The translations under genes and the position numbers were made by a program. Under the pieces are notes generated by a model. That model worked only from the letters and a program-made list of their open reading frames with translations. It had not been told where the DNA came from and ran no database searches. Shown here one piece after another: positions 32,413-44,225 of a DNA stretch of 64,000 bases (within the stretch, counting starts at the first letter, position 1; every line of letters begins with the position of its first letter). Location of the stretch: positions 103,712,292-103,776,291 of the forward strand of contig CM059191.1 of assembly GCA_030323885.1 (NCBI GenBank), read 5' to 3'. The DNA comes from Branchipolynoe longqiensis (taxonomy: Eukaryota > Annelida > Polychaeta > Phyllodocida > Polynoidae).

Positions 32413-32593
32413 AAATCTGTCACACAAATACACCCAGTCATTCACACAATGCCTCAAGTCTGTTGGACCGCGTCCATCAGTCTGTCAATTAACATCGCCA
32501 ACACCCAATACAGATGTAGAGGATTGTAGTGCCTTCTCACACACTTGTTGTGTACTTGAGTCCACCAAGGTCAGCAAATGGTCGCGTATATAT

Positions 32594-32900
32594 CAGAGAT
32601 GAAAGACCTCTGCGGTTTCACGGATTTCCGGGATTTCTTATATTCACCGATTAAAATTCCAAAAGATTGGATGTATATGGCAACAGTTGGGTGGTTCGAA
32701 TCCCATTCTTATATGACCTTAGATGTAGTTAGAACATAAAACCTAAGCAGGAACCTGTTAGATATGGGTGATAATGCAATCACAACAAGGCTAGTTGAGA
32801 CCTGACTTCCGGTATTTTTCCACGATTCCCTGACAATGCTAAGCCTATGGGAGAATATCCGCATTTCCGCTTTTTTCCCCAGAGACCACTTTCATCCCTG
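32594..32900. mobile_element. hAT-like TIR element
   Basis: The ends CAGAGATGAAAGACCTCTGC and, inverted, CAGGGATGAAAGTGGTCTCT. CAGRG termini suggest hAT. The flanks are AT dinucleotides, so the expected 8-bp duplication cannot be read cleanly. Length is 307 bp. A related copy is at 54126-54619. Confidence 0.6.
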
Positions 32901-33720
32901 ATATATAAAGGGTTCAGGCACGCAGACAGACACATCCATTTGAGTTGGGTTTCTGTCAAATAGAATTTATTGTTGCGCTTTCCAGGTAAAGTCTGGCAAT
33001 TTCATTTTGAATAGGGCATTATGTAGGCGGTTTTGCAGCTTCTGAAGAAGAACATGGATTTGATTATCGCAATTATCGCAGCTTCAGCTCAAACGTGGTA
33101 TTCATGGTTTCATTCAGCTCGAATGGTCTTTGTCAGGTTTTTTTCCCCTGAATATATATATATCAGTCAGTTAATGCAATAAGAGCCCGACAAAAGCCTG
33201 GGGTGAAACCCCCATTATATGTAGCATGATGCCAAGTTTACGCGTCAACCTATGAACATCATTCTATACGCATATACATGTATCACTTGGTAGTCAGTAA
33301 GATTATGTGGCTCACTCAACATATGTGCTGTAGATCGTGTATGTTCCTAAACGTCACAGGACAATACTTTACTGACCTATGTATGTCTGCTTTTACACAC
33401 TACTCCTGTTTATTTTGTTGTTGTTGTTGTTGGTAAAACAGTTTATTCATCAGAACATACATTTTTTCAGCGCCAAAGCACTGGTGTTCCGGCTGTTTAC
33501 ATTACATTGTAAATACGGAGAGCAGCTGGTACTCAAGTAGGGCATATTAGTAGATTATGAAAGAAGTTAGTGTGTTAATGGGTTAGTCATAATAAGTTCA
33601 CTATTATGGACTAAGATGGTGCGTCACTGCAAAAACTGTGCTGCTATTATGGGTACAGTGTATTTGATGGGCATCTACTTTACTACTTACTTCTATCTAC
33701 TTCTATATACTTCTGCTGCC
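32901..33720. other. Mostly unassigned sequence
   Basis: A segment near 33440-33545 (GTTTATTCATCAGAACATAC, CACTGGTGTTCCGGC) resembles the tandem unit at 47470-47820. Otherwise no supported feature. Confidence 0.4.
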
Positions 33721-34034
33721 CACCCCCACACCCACTCCGCCCGACCCCGCCCCCTCCCGCCCCAATAAACCCACCACCTGCAGACCTGTGTTAAGGTGGC
33801 GGCACCTGGTGGAGTGATTAAGGTCGACCAGGCTGCAGTTAGTGCCATCTCCGTCATTCCTAGTCTCAGCCCCAGATCACCCCAGTCCATCGTCCCGTCA
33901 CTGTCTCATGCCCTCCACCCCCTCATACATCACCCAGCACCTATCATCCCCTCCCTCTCCCCCTCCCCCACGCCCCTTCAACTGCCTCCTCCAGCCACCC
34001 ACAGCTAGCCCTTACTGGATCATGCCTGACCCCC

Positions 34035-34150
34035 CCCCCCCCCCCGGTGCTCTCCCGTGGGATCTGGAGAAGGGGCGGGGGGGGGGGGGGGCGAAGCGCG
34101 GGTTGCCCGCCTCGCCCTGCCCGGACACCGGGCGGGGGGGGGGGGGGAGG
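34035..34150. repeat. Poly-C and poly-G tracts
   Basis: Poly-C at about 34029-34044 and poly-G runs at about 34077-34090 and 34132-34147 within a CpG-rich stretch. Lengths are unreliable in assemblies. Confidence 0.7.
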
Positions 34151-34379
34151 CTACCGCGGGTTTCATGTATATTTAATTTACTAAAAGCCCCGCCCGCCAT
34201 TAACTAATCAAATTAAGGCCGATCCCCTTAGGCCAGGTGGTGTCAAAACGCGGCTTCGCTGATAGTTCTCATTTCCGCTCGTGGGGCGCTGTTTTCTCGC
34301 AACTCGGAGCGGCCCCTCACGGAATGCCCTTGCAGTGGTGGGTGTAACGGGTATCTCAGACCTGCAGCCTCACTGAGGC

Positions 34380-34740
34380 TTGTACTTGTAGTATATTTGT
34401 GACGGCTTACTAAGGCTTACTGAGTCTGTGAAGGCTTACTAAGGCGTACTAAGGCGTACTAAGTCTGTGATGGCTTACTAAGTATTACTAAGGCTTACTG
34501 AGTCTCTGATGGTTAATCGAGGCCTACAGTTAGTAACGTATCTGGGGCTTACAACATGTAGTACTAGTAGTTAATTGAGACCTGCAGCCTAACTAAGGCC
34601 TACAGCCTAAAATGGCCAACTTAGGCTTACAGCCTGTAATGTCTAACTTAGGCTTATAGCCTGTGCTACCTAATTAATGCCTGTAGCCTGCATTGGTCAA
34701 CTCAGGTATACAGCCTGTAATATAACTAAGGCATTCAGCT
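34380..34740. repeat. GGCTTACTAAGG / CTTAGGCTTACAGCC repeats
   Basis: Two adjoining degenerate arrays: GGCTTACTAAGGC-type (to about 34520), then units containing TTAGGCTTACAGCCTGTAAT. Confidence 0.6.
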
Positions 34741-34795
34741 TGTGGAGTATCGCTGTTACACACACCTACCCTACACACACTGCTGCACCCAGCAC

Positions 34796-34816
34796 CCACC
34801 AGAGGGCACCACGTGG
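34796..34816 (+). promoter_or_regulatory. CTCF-consensus site plus E-box, first of four
   Basis: CCACCAGAGGGCAC (34796-34809) overlaps CCACGTGG (34809-34816). Binding by CTCF and a bHLH factor such as USF is inferred from motif only. Confidence 0.45.
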
Positions 34817-34870
34817 AGTAGCGCTGTTACACACACACCTACCCTACACACACATTGATGCGCCCAACAC

Positions 34871-34891
34871 CCACCAGAGGGCACCACGTGG
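34871..34891 (+). promoter_or_regulatory. CTCF-consensus site plus E-box, second of four
   Basis: Same motif pair as the first unit, 75 bp further on. Confidence 0.45.
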
Positions 34892-34984
34892 AGTAGCGCT
34901 GTTACACACACCTACCCTACACACACTGATGCACGCTGGCACTATTACACACACACCCTACCCACACAGTGATGCACCCAGCAC

Positions 34985-35005
34985 CCACCAGAGGGCACCA
35001 CGTGG
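34985..35005 (+). promoter_or_regulatory. CTCF-consensus site plus E-box, third of four
   Basis: Same motif pair. SINE-B copy 3 starts about 20 bp later and separates this unit from the fourth. Confidence 0.45.
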
Positions 35006-35026
35006 AGGAGCGACATTACACACGTG

Positions 35027-35335
35027 GTGTTCTCTGTGGCGGAGTGGCTAGAGTGTATGACTTTTTTCTAGGTCGGACTCCTAATCTGAAGGTCGGTGGT
35101 TCGATTCCCCGTGCCCCCAACTCTTCCAATTTGGATGTCCACCGCTGTGTATAACTTACAGCGACATCAAAGGCCAGTTGCTCTCATACCATGTCTATGT
35201 GGTGTGGGAGGTTAAAAATCCCTTGGGTCGGTAAAAGTGTAGGCTCAGGCTTTCTATCGACAAACTGTCTAATGGTGAAAACAAGTCTATTCAGACTTAT
35301 CCATGATAGACAGTATAAATCTTCAAGAAAAAAAA
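35027..35335 (+). mobile_element. SINE-B, copy 3
   Basis: A box TGGCGGAGTGG and B box GGTTCGATTCC; the 3' end ATAAATCTTCAAGAAAAA matches copy 2. It is inserted in the CTCF-type array. Confidence 0.75.
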
Positions 35336-35386
35336 CCAAACACACACACCTACCCTGGCCTACACACACATTGATGCAGCCAGCGC

Positions 35387-35400
35387 CCACCAGAGGGCAG
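35387..35400 (+). promoter_or_regulatory. CTCF-consensus site, fourth of four
   Basis: CCACCAGAGGGCAG, also a full match to the core consensus. The adjoining E-box has become CAGGTGG. Confidence 0.45.
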
Positions 35401-35655
35401 GTGGAGTGGCGCGGTTACGCAGGGCGGACAGTGGCAGCTGGGCATTATGTCACTGTGGTTCTGTCATGAATACTGTATGTGCACGCCACGTGTGTGCGTG
35501 TGTCAGTGTGTGCGTGTGTGTGTCTTGGTATCCTCCTGTCCGTGACCCAGTGTCCCAGCTGTTCTCACTGAGTACATGTGTGAGTGTGTGAGTGCATGTA
35601 TGTCTGAGTGTGTGTGTATTTCTAACAGCAGAGAGGGCCCGGTTACAGTGGAGGA

Positions 35656-35682
35656 GGGGGGGGGGGGGGGGGGGGGGGGGGG
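35656..35682. repeat. Poly-G tract
   Basis: Uninterrupted G run after GGAGGA; it may form G-quadruplexes and its length is uncertain. Confidence 0.75.
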
Positions 35683-36013
35683 CGTTGCTGCTGAGAATAA
35701 GGGGTGTTGGGAAGGGAGAGGTGCCCAGAAGGAACACTGAAAACATTAGGGACAATTTTTTATTTATATTCACATAATAAATGATATAGCATATATATAT
35801 ATATATATATACATGAGCAATACCTATAGAGAAGGAAAATATAGGAAACCAGAAACGGGAATCAGAATTACTACATGTGTCACGGTGGTCACCAGCGGCC
35901 ACAATCTATAACCACAGATTTTCCTGGAACCAGTTTCAGCAGCTGGTTTTGCGGAATTGATATACACTGGTCCCAGCGCCTTCTCCCATCTTGTACAGTA
36001 CTAAAGACCTTAA

Positions 36014-36357
36014 AGTTGCATAGTCCGATGCTTTTGAGTTTTTGCTATTTTCTGAGATAAATATATTATACTAATCGTTATGATCTACTTTACTTTATTT
36101 TGAAGTAACTTTAATTTGAAATGGCTAAGTTGGGAGATATTTGATGTCAAAACATGCAAAAATAATGTTGGCAAGCCCGCCAAAACTCTGACACCATAGA
36201 CTTCAGTAGTAACGGGTTCTATTAATTTACTTATTATGCCCTTCTATGCAGCAACAAATGCTTAATAAGTGCACCCATGTCTAAGTTGAATATGTAGAAT
36301 CAAATCTAGACATTTGTTTTGGTTTTTAAAGTTTGATGTTTTCATCGGACTGCAACT
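36014..36357. mobile_element. TTAA-family TIR element, copy 3
   Basis: AGTTGCATAGTCCGATG and CATCGGACTGCAACT (short deletion in the right end) flanked by TTAA on both sides. Length is 344 bp, colinear with copy 1. Confidence 0.75.
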
Positions 36358-36780
36358 TTAAACACCAGCCGAAATAAACACGCACAATTGCTGAATGTAT
36401 TAAACACCACTGTGGGGGTTGGTCCTCAGCATTGCTTTTTTTCATATTAACAAACATAATACGAAGGTTTTGGAATAGATCATTAATATTGTCTTTACCC
36501 AGCATGGTTTGATATCAAACTGGACTCAACCACGTCACAACCTCGTTTAGTCTTATACCAATCGGCAATAGACCCCATAATAGTGGGTAAACACCATTAA
36601 ATATATGTGAATGAGTGTGTGGGTGTGTAGATGTGTGGGGTTGTGGAGGCACCAGGTGGTATTTGTCACAGATTGTGGCGCGAGATACGCATGCTCATAC
36701 AGTCGGACATTCTGGGTCATTCTGGGTCACATGTCAGTCCCTCCAGGTGGCAGCAGTTGCCACGCGATCCAATTAGGAAG

Positions 36781-37010
36781 GTCACAGTGACCGGATGGGC
36801 TAGCGCTACATCGCCCGCTTTCCTTGTTGGACGATGCGGGTTCGAGCCCCGGCTGAATCAAACCGAAAACTTACAAATATGGCACTTGTTGCTTGCTGCC
36901 TTGCTTGAAACTGGGCAATAAGGTGCCAGGGCAATTACTGGCTGATTCAATGCCGTGATAATGTGACTGAGTGGGATATTACATCATATTGCTAGCATCA
37001 TGGTGTCTGA
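36781..37010 (+). mobile_element. Diverged SINE-C relative
   Basis: The head has B box GGTTCGAGCCC and the body CAAACCGAAAACTTACAAAT, GGCACTTGTTGCTTGC and ATAATGTGACTGAGTGGGAT. It is clearly related to SINE-C but a different subfamily. Confidence 0.6.
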
Positions 37011-37409
37011 TTGGACTGCCATCCAGCCGACATACTCTTGCAGGGTTTGCTTCTTTAATATACACTGAACTATATTCCACAAATGATATACATGAATGTT
37101 TTCAATGCTGACAAAGTAGTGATATTTACATAACGGGGATCTCATTAAACAAACGATTATACGATAGATCTGCTCAACCTTTATTGCGCTTCAAATAAGG
37201 ATGGTTTGGTTAAAAGGTGTATTAAATAGGAGTCCCACTAACTACCCACGGCGCATCCAGCCAAGCGGTGTCGCTTCTTAGCTCAACGCAGCGGCTCTTA
37301 TCTCGTGTCAAGCATTGCCTGGGTACTCAAGACTATGCACTTGATTGGTGCGAGAATGGAATGGGGTGAGGGGGAGGTCATCTACTTCCAGCAAGTCATT
37401 TTCCCAGGA

Positions 37410-37700
37410 TCCTCAGTATCCACAGCATCCTCAGAAGTCAGTATAAGCATCATCCCAAGCATCCTTAGCATCCTTCCCATCCTCAGTAGTCAGTATAAGC
37501 ATCATCCCAAGCATCTTTAGCATCCTTCCCATCCTCAGTATCCTCAATATCCTCAGTATCGTCAACATCATCAGTATCCTCAGGATCATCAGCATCCTCA
37601 GCATAATCAGCATCCTCAGAGTCCTTACCATCCTCCTCATCTTTACCATCCTCACCATCCTCACCATCCCCTCACCATCCCCCACGATCCCCAACCATCT
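37410..37700. repeat. CATCCTCAGTAT minisatellite
   Basis: Units of about 9-12 bp (CATCCTCAG, CATCCTTAG). The 133-codon Met/Leu-rich minus-strand frame is an artefact of it. Confidence 0.75.
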
Positions 37701-37769
37701 CGACCCCACCATCCTCACCGTCCCCAGCACCCGGACATCGTGGCTTCCTGGCATGCTCTGCGAGCACGT

Positions 37770-37799
37770 CACGTGACGGCATGAGGCCTGCACCACGTG
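37770..37799. promoter_or_regulatory. Two CACGTG E-boxes
   Basis: CACGTCACGTGAC and CACCACGTGACCC, about 70 and 45 bp upstream of the ATG at 37842, which has an AAGATGGCGG context (YY1-like). Confidence 0.4.
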
Positions 37800-37841
37800 A
37801 CCCAGGCTGACCCCTGACCCCGTGCGGGGCATTGCGTTAAG

Positions 37842-37957
37842 ATGGCGGTGTGTTTGGGTGAATTCTCCATGACCAGTGCTGGTCCTGCCATCCCGCCACC
37901 ACCCTCACCCTTACACCCACCCACCCCATCCAGCCACTCCCTCATTACTCGCTACAG
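37842..37957 (+). CDS. Possible first coding exon
   Basis: AAGATGGCGG start, 38 open codons beginning MAVCLGEFSMTSAG, then a Pro/Ser-rich part, ending at CTACAG|GTGTGT (donor GT at 37958) with two extra bases. Low-complexity content lowers confidence. No downstream exon was recognised. Confidence 0.2.
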
Positions 37958-38059
37958 GTGTGTGTGTAGGGGGGGGGGGAGTTAGGGGGGGGCGGTGCAG
38001 TGGCAGTAACACTAACACTGTGCCTTGTAGATGCATGCTCCTTCAGACACGATGCCTCT

Positions 38060-38860
38060 CGTTGTAACCTTCACATACTTGTCCCTCTGTATGACCTTCA
38101 CCCACCCTGTCCCTTGGTATTACCTTCACAAACCTGTCCTTATGTACGACCTTCACACAATTTGTCCCTTGCTATGACCTTCACAAACCTGTCCCTCTAT
38201 GTGACCTTCACACACTTGTCCCTTGGTATGACCTTCAGAAACCTGTCCCTCTGTATGACCTTTACACAGCTTGTCCCTTGGTATGAGCTTCACATTGTTG
38301 TCCTTGTGTGACCTTCACACAACTTGTCCATTGGTATGACCTTCACAATCCTATCCCTCTGAGTGACCTACATACATCTTGTCCCTCAGTATGGTCTTCA
38401 CATACTTGTCATGGTGTGACCTTCATACATCTTGTCTCTTGGTATGACCTTCACAAATCTGTCCCTCTGTGTGATCTTCACACACCTTGTCCCTTGGTAT
38501 GACCTTCACATACCTGTCATTGTGTGATATTCACACATTTTGTCCTCAATATGACCTTCACGTACCCTGTTCAGCGGTATGACCTTCAATTTATTTCCTT
38601 GTGTGACCTTCACATACTTGTCCCTCTGCATGACCTTCACACATTTGTCATCCATGTGTGACCCTCACACACTTTCCCCGTCTGCGTGAGCTATATATGC
38701 CCTGTCCTTTTAGTATGACCTTCACACCTTTGCCCCTATGTGTGACCTTAACACTGTGCTCCACTCTATGATTTTTGCATATCAGGTCCTTGTGTGTGAC
38801 CTTCACACAATATGTCCCTCTGTGTGACCTTCACAGATTGTTTCTGTCTAGGTCACCATC
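38060..38860. repeat. 27-bp minisatellite, about 29 units
   Basis: Unit TGACCTTCACACACTTGTCC plus CTTGGTA. Each carries TGACCTT, a nuclear-receptor half-site. Not coding. Confidence 0.8.
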
Positions 38861-38950
38861 ACAAGGACTGGTTAGATCGGTGTCAGGATAATCCCAGCAA
38901 GCCACTTTTCTCTTCACGCTTTAATTTTGCCGCTTTTATTTGCATTCGCG

Positions 38951-38966
38951 TGACGTCACGGAAGTG
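38951..38966. promoter_or_regulatory. CRE overlapping an ETS site
   Basis: TGACGTCACGGAAGTGG: a full CRE palindrome joined to an ETS core. A composite of this kind is typical of animal promoters. Confidence 0.45.
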
Positions 38967-39277
38967 GGCGCAGTTCCAATCTCGTCTGGCTTTCAACCGA
39001 CCAGGAACCAGCAACAATCCAAAATGGAAGTTGGCTGTGCGATAAACAACACTTCCTCCCCCCCCCCCACCTTCTCACACCCTCCTTTCACCCCCCACCC
39101 CCCACATGCACACACGCACACACAGACGCCAGGTTTACGACAATTTGCAGGCAGACGACACTTTCCCGTTGACACTGTGCCAGGCCATTTTCCCGCCAAG
39201 TCTCACGGAGCCACCGACAGAACGGATTGGAAGCCCTTCCACCCAGAATGAGTCGCTGCCTGCCGGTCATGTGATCT

Positions 39278-39605
39278 TGGTTGGCTGGTTGTTGGAGGTT
39301 GACGTCCTGGCAACATCTAAGGTCATATCAGGACGGGTACTGACTTGTGATAGAGCACACTTGTTGCAACTTTATAGTGTTCCCCCATGGGGAAATCAGG
39401 CCACCGGCATCATGACCCGATATCCCACTCAGTCACATTATCCTGACACTGAGCTAACCAGTCATTGTCCTATCCTATTAATGCTGAGCACCAGGCTAGG
39501 AAATGACAAGTATCAATTTTATAAGTCATTGGTTTGACTGAACCGAGAACCGAACTCCCGACCTTCCCCATGCGAGGCCCGCGCTCTACCGGGGCCACGC
39601 GATCT
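39278..39605 (-). mobile_element. SINE-C, minus-strand copy
   Basis: The tail TTGGTTGGCTGGTTGTTGGA, the usual body, then a different tRNA-like head (GCTCTACCGGGGCCACGCG), i.e. a head variant. Confidence 0.65.
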
Positions 39606-39699
39606 CTACAGCGACTTACTCTCCACCACAACCACCTCCATCCGCGCCCCAAATATTACAAACAAATAATAATAACAAATTTAAAAAAGAGGGATTTCA

Positions 39700-40420
39700 A
39701 TATCAAAATGGCGGGAATGCTTTCATTTCGTGCCCGCCGAGCTGGTGCAGTATCTGAAGGCCTCGTGGGATAATTAGACTTTATAATTTGTTATCGATTT
39801 GATAGTGAAGTTGAATAAAAGCTCCCTAAACACATCCCTTCGAAATGGGAAACTAATTAATGGACGGGGAGGCTGTAAATTAGTTTTTTTTTACCACCGA
39901 TGCCGATCTGTTATCGCTGGTGCCCGACGCTGCGAGATCGGGGTGGAGGTGGGAGGGGGAAGAGGGTGGGGTGCCATCTGTTGTCTCGCTTCTAAAGCCC
40001 AAATTCCATTAGCGCGTTGTGTGATATCCAATGTGTGTCATGCGTCGCATCGAAAGAGTGGTGGGGGCGGGTCGGTGTGGGCGATTCCGGCAGTGTGTAA
40101 TCATGTGTATTGTCACAGGAGTCTGCGGGCGCATGAAATAGAATCACAGCAACTGGCAGCAATCAAGGCACTTTCTGTACTGGAATTTTGAAAAGAATTG
40201 TCAACCACACGGAGTGAGTGAATGAATAGCGACATCTGAAGATCTATTGTGATTGGTTCTGATATAGCATAGTGACCTCATCAGATATAGCATAGTGACC
40301 TCGTGACCTTTTTGCGCCAGAAAGACTCACTGCTAAGTGGTTCTGTGTAATTGTACAAACATACGTCATTTATGCATGATGTTCATGTCTCATGGCACAC
40401 ATCACATCTTACAGTACACG
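39700..40420. other. Mostly unassigned sequence
   Basis: A small ATG frame in AAAATGGCGG context at 39708 ends after 21 codons. There is a 2x tandem of ATATAGCATAGTGACCTC near 40265. No gene supported. Confidence 0.35.
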
Positions 40421-40429
40421 CTGCCAGAC

Positions 40430-40757
40430 GGGATGGGCGAATGAGTTGAGCGTCCATCTCCCGTGTTGATAGATTGTGGGATACGAACCCATGGGTGCAG
40501 TCAAACCAATGACTTCAAAATTGATACTTGTCACTTCCTAGCTAGGCACTCAGCATTAATAGGATAGGGCAAGGACTGGTTAGATCGGTGTCAGGATAAT
40601 GTGACTGAGTTGGATATCAGGTCATTTCTTGCCGTCGGCCTGATTTCCCAGTGGGGCAACACTATTAAATCACCATAAATGTTCATTGTCACAAGTCGGT
40701 ACCTATTGTGATATGACCTGAGATGTTGCCTGGACGTAAACCTCCGACAACAAAACT
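40430..40757 (+). mobile_element. SINE-C, plus-strand copy
   Basis: Starts GGGATGGGCGAATGAGTTGA, with body TTGATACTTGTCACTTCC, and ends GCCTGGACGTAAACCTCCG. Confidence 0.7.
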
Positions 40758-41689
40758 TTCTGCACCAAAAAGACTCATTGGTGAGTAGTTAGTTAAATGG
40801 AATCGTACAAAAACGCACAAACACACGTCACTGGTGTACATGTCTCATGGCACATGTCACATCTCACAGCACACGTCAATGGCAGCCCGACTTCACGTTG
40901 GCAGGCAAAAGGCGGGAACGAGCGCGCCAATGTTTTGCTCATTGTCATTGTTTGTCGTCTGAAATTTGAAATGAGTCCAATTTGACGTGATGTTGGAGTG
41001 TTGTCATGGTGATCGATTAGGGCTGTGTATTACGTAACGGTAGCTGCTGACTGTTCCGGTGAGGCTTCTGTCTAACTGCAGTACATTGCTTGTGTCATTA
41101 ATGTGTGACGTGCATCATCTTAACATTACACAGCTGAGATTAATCACACATCACTAGGCACCACGAATATACCCTGCATTATAATTAAATGGAAAAGTCA
41201 TGATTTCATATACTTACAGACATTTGTGTTTGTCTGAGTTTGTGGGTGAAGTGATTTCAAATAGGTCAAAAGAATAAATATGGACCCACCATCATCATCA
41301 TCATCATGCTGTCGGTCGCGATGCGACAAATACTGCTTTCATTACTTGACTGCCGCTCTCCATTTAACTCTCTGCTGTGAGAGTGATGTCCATGAGTCGG
41401 TCTTAATGTCTCTCAGCCACCATGGAGGACTATAATAGTGTCTCGTCATATGCTGTTCAGCATTGAATACAAGTTCTATCATGAATTTATATGTTATGGA
41501 CAAGGTAAATAAACTAACATTACAAGAAATATGTATATAATGTACGATTGTGTCATTGACCTTTTATTGATCCTCTACAGAGCAATTTTGCTATTTGCTA
41601 TGGAGCTCAAATTTGGTGAGTTTATGTGCCACTAATGTTATTCTGCAGGTCAAAGTAATATGTATGCAATAATATTGCCCCCCCCCCTT

Positions 41690-41990
41690 ACACACGCGCA
41701 CCTACGCACCCGCACACCCATACACCAACATTCCCCCCATCCCATAAATACAGCCCACACACCAACACAACACACCCACATAGCTATGCACCCAACACAC
41801 CATCGCACCCACACCGCACACTCTACCACACCCACACACACCATACCCACATACACCCACCATACCAATACACCAACACACCCCACACCAGGACACCCCA
41901 ACACTCCACACAACCACCACCTCCACACACCCATAAGCTCACCGACACCACGTGCCCAGACCCCCCCCCCCCACTATCAATCCTCCCGCC
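41690..41990. repeat. ACACCCACAC-type simple repeat
   Basis: Degenerate C/A repeat; both-strand open frames of 94-124 codons are its by-product. Confidence 0.75.
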
Positions 41991-42193
41991 TACACACACA
42001 CTACCTCTACCATCATTCCACGCGAGGGGAATGACGCAGCGTTTTCCGGCAGGGGGAGCCACCACCAACACCAGGTGCCGTGTCAGGTGCGTAAACCCCA
42101 ACCCCTCCTCTCCAGGCCTCACAAAGCACCCCCAGCCCCATATACCCCCCCTACCCCCCCCACACACACCTCCATATGAACCCAGCTAGCATC

Positions 42194-42292
42194 ACCGGAA
42201 GCGATTGTCACATTGCATGCTGGGAGCAGGCAGCAGGCAGCGCCATTAACCGGGCGGGTTGCTCACGAGGGTGTCACGTGGGGTGTCACGTG
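42194..42292. promoter_or_regulatory. ETS, ZNF143-like and double E-box patch
   Basis: ACCGGAAGCG at 42194-42203, GCATGCTGGGA (core of a Staf/ZNF143-type site) at 42215-42225, and two CACGTG boxes at 42275 and 42287. No downstream gene recognised. Confidence 0.4.
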
Positions 42293-42507
42293 AGCCTTAT
42301 CTGCGGGTGTGTAGGACTAGGAGGTAGGTGGGTGGGTCCGGGGGGGTTGCCTAGGTTACCGGCTACCATGTGTGATATTGGATGATGTAGTATGTGGAGT
42401 GTAATATGGATATTATGCTAATATTATTTATCTGCAGGCTTAGGTAGACGCCATGTCAGGGGTGCTGATTATGCTACGCTTGCATATATTCCTCATCGGC
42501 CACAAGG

Positions 42508-42830
42508 CGGGATGGCCGAATGAGTTGAGCGTCCATCTCCTGTTTTCGTAGATCGTGGGATTCAAACTCACAGATTCTAACCCTGGTCGAGTCAAACCAA
42601 TGACTTAAAAATTGATACTTGTCGATTCCTAGCCAGGCGCTCAGCATTATTATGATAGGGCAAGGACTGGTTGGCTCAGTGTCAGGTTAATGTGACTGAG
42701 TGGGATATCAGGTCATGATGCTCTTGGCCTGGTCTCCCAGTGAGGGTGCACTTTCACAAGACGGTACCTTTCCTGATATGACCTTCGATGTTGCCAGGAC
42801 ATAAAACTCCAACAACCAACCAACCAACCT
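42508..42830 (+). mobile_element. SINE-C, plus-strand full copy
   Basis: Head GGGATGGCCGAATGAGTTGA through tail AAACTCCAACAACCAACC, with the (CCAA)n end. The B-box region is decayed (GGGATTCAAACTC). Confidence 0.75.
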
Positions 42831-43202
42831 CCTCATTAGCTTGGCTGGTGTGCCAGGTTTGTACCTAAGTAGGTCAACCCCCGCTTAAGCTGTCCATGTA
42901 GGAGCGCAAGACCGGAAATCATCCTCCATTTCACCTGAGATTTTGAGAAGGGTCCACAGCGAGGAAAGGAGGAAAAACGGGTGACCACTGTCCCATGTTG
43001 AGCATACCCTTGCAGGATGAGTTTCCCATTCTCTAAGTGCTGACATTGTGTGATTTAAACAGAAGTCGATGTAGATACATTTAAGATGTACTTCAAGCAC
43101 TTTAATCTGTGCAAAAGATACATAAATGTGTGACAATGTCTGAACAAGAAACTACTAAAAAAACTAATGGACGTATTCGACTGGGACCTTTCCTACTATG
43201 GC

Positions 43203-43375
43203 GGGCCACCATTTGCAATAAAAAAGAACAGCTCTGATTAGGTGACACTGAGAGCTGTTCTCAGCCAATCAGAGATGTTCTTTTCGATTGCAAATGGCGG
43301 CCCCCATCGGGGTCAGCCATTTGCAATAAAAAAGAACAGCTCTGATTGGGTGACACTGAGTTCTCGCAAAAACGA
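43203..43375. repeat. Foldback with GCCATTTGCAATAAAAAAGA arms
   Basis: CCACCATTTGCAATAAAAAAG at about 43206 and again at about 43315 face the inverse CTTTTCGATTGCAAATGGC at about 43281. Each is joined to CAGCTCTGATTGGGTGACAC or its inverse. A small foldback or two partial copies of one. Confidence 0.6.
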
Positions 43376-43639
43376 GAAGAGGAAAGTCCATTTCCGGCAA
43401 GTTCAAAGGGGCTCAGACGAGTTCAAACATGGCTCGTTACCCATTAAAATAGGTTTCGACTGAATCCACTACTGCTACAAGTCACTATATACATGAATAC
43501 CTAACTTTAACATTATAATAAACGTTTTACACAGTCTACATTATAATAGACGTTTTTCACAGAGCAGTAACGTGCTACACACAACAGGGATCGTTGTCTT
43601 TTCCATTAGGTGGCGGGTGAATCTGTCTATAATACCTTT

Positions 43640-43800
43640 TCCACACAGCATGCTGCACACTGAGAATGCTTGTCAAAACTAATTTATACATTTTTGCACT
43701 TTAAATATCTCAAACTTAAAAAAGGATAAAAGTTACTTCAAACAAAAGTAAGGTGGATAATAACAATAATTCAATATATTTAGCGAAATTCAAAACCATT
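43640..43800 (-). mobile_element. TTAA-family fragment
   Basis: The minus strand matches the left interior of the TTAA family (TGGTTTTGAATTTCGCTAAA, AATATATTGAATTATTG). Both ends are missing. Confidence 0.5.
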
Positions 43801-44225
43801 GGGCGCTGCGGGACACTCATTCCTGCCCTATGTTGGGTACATATGCTGTACATTATATAACATAGGCTCCCCAACTTTGAATGTTGTTCAGAATGGGAAG
43901 TATTGCACACAATGCAGTACATTCCACTCCCCCGTCATCACGTACACACCAAATGTGATCGCTTCAATACCTGAAAAAACAGTGCCTCGCCACTGACAAA
44001 ATATATCTTCAGATGAAATTATTGTTTACCAAAACATAACAAAAAACGTCGGCGGCGATGCTGAGGATAGCTTAGCTTTGCTGTGGGGAAAGCGTTTCCC
44101 CTTGAATATCTATGCGGTATATTTCACCTTAGTGCATGTTAGGGTGAGTGTGTGTGTGGGGTGGGGGTGGGGGTGGGGTTGGTGCCCTGTGTTGTGGCGC
44201 ATGCATACAGGTGGATACATGCCCA

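Larger units (their letters stand above)
34745..35025. repeat. Tandem units with CTCF-like and E-box motifs
   Basis: Units of about 75-115 bp. Three contain CCACCAGAGGGCAC (34796-34809, 34871-34884, 34985-34998) immediately overlapping CCACGTGG. The 14-mer fits the CTCF core consensus CCASYAGRKGGCRS at every position. A fourth unit is at 35387-35400. Confidence 0.7.
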
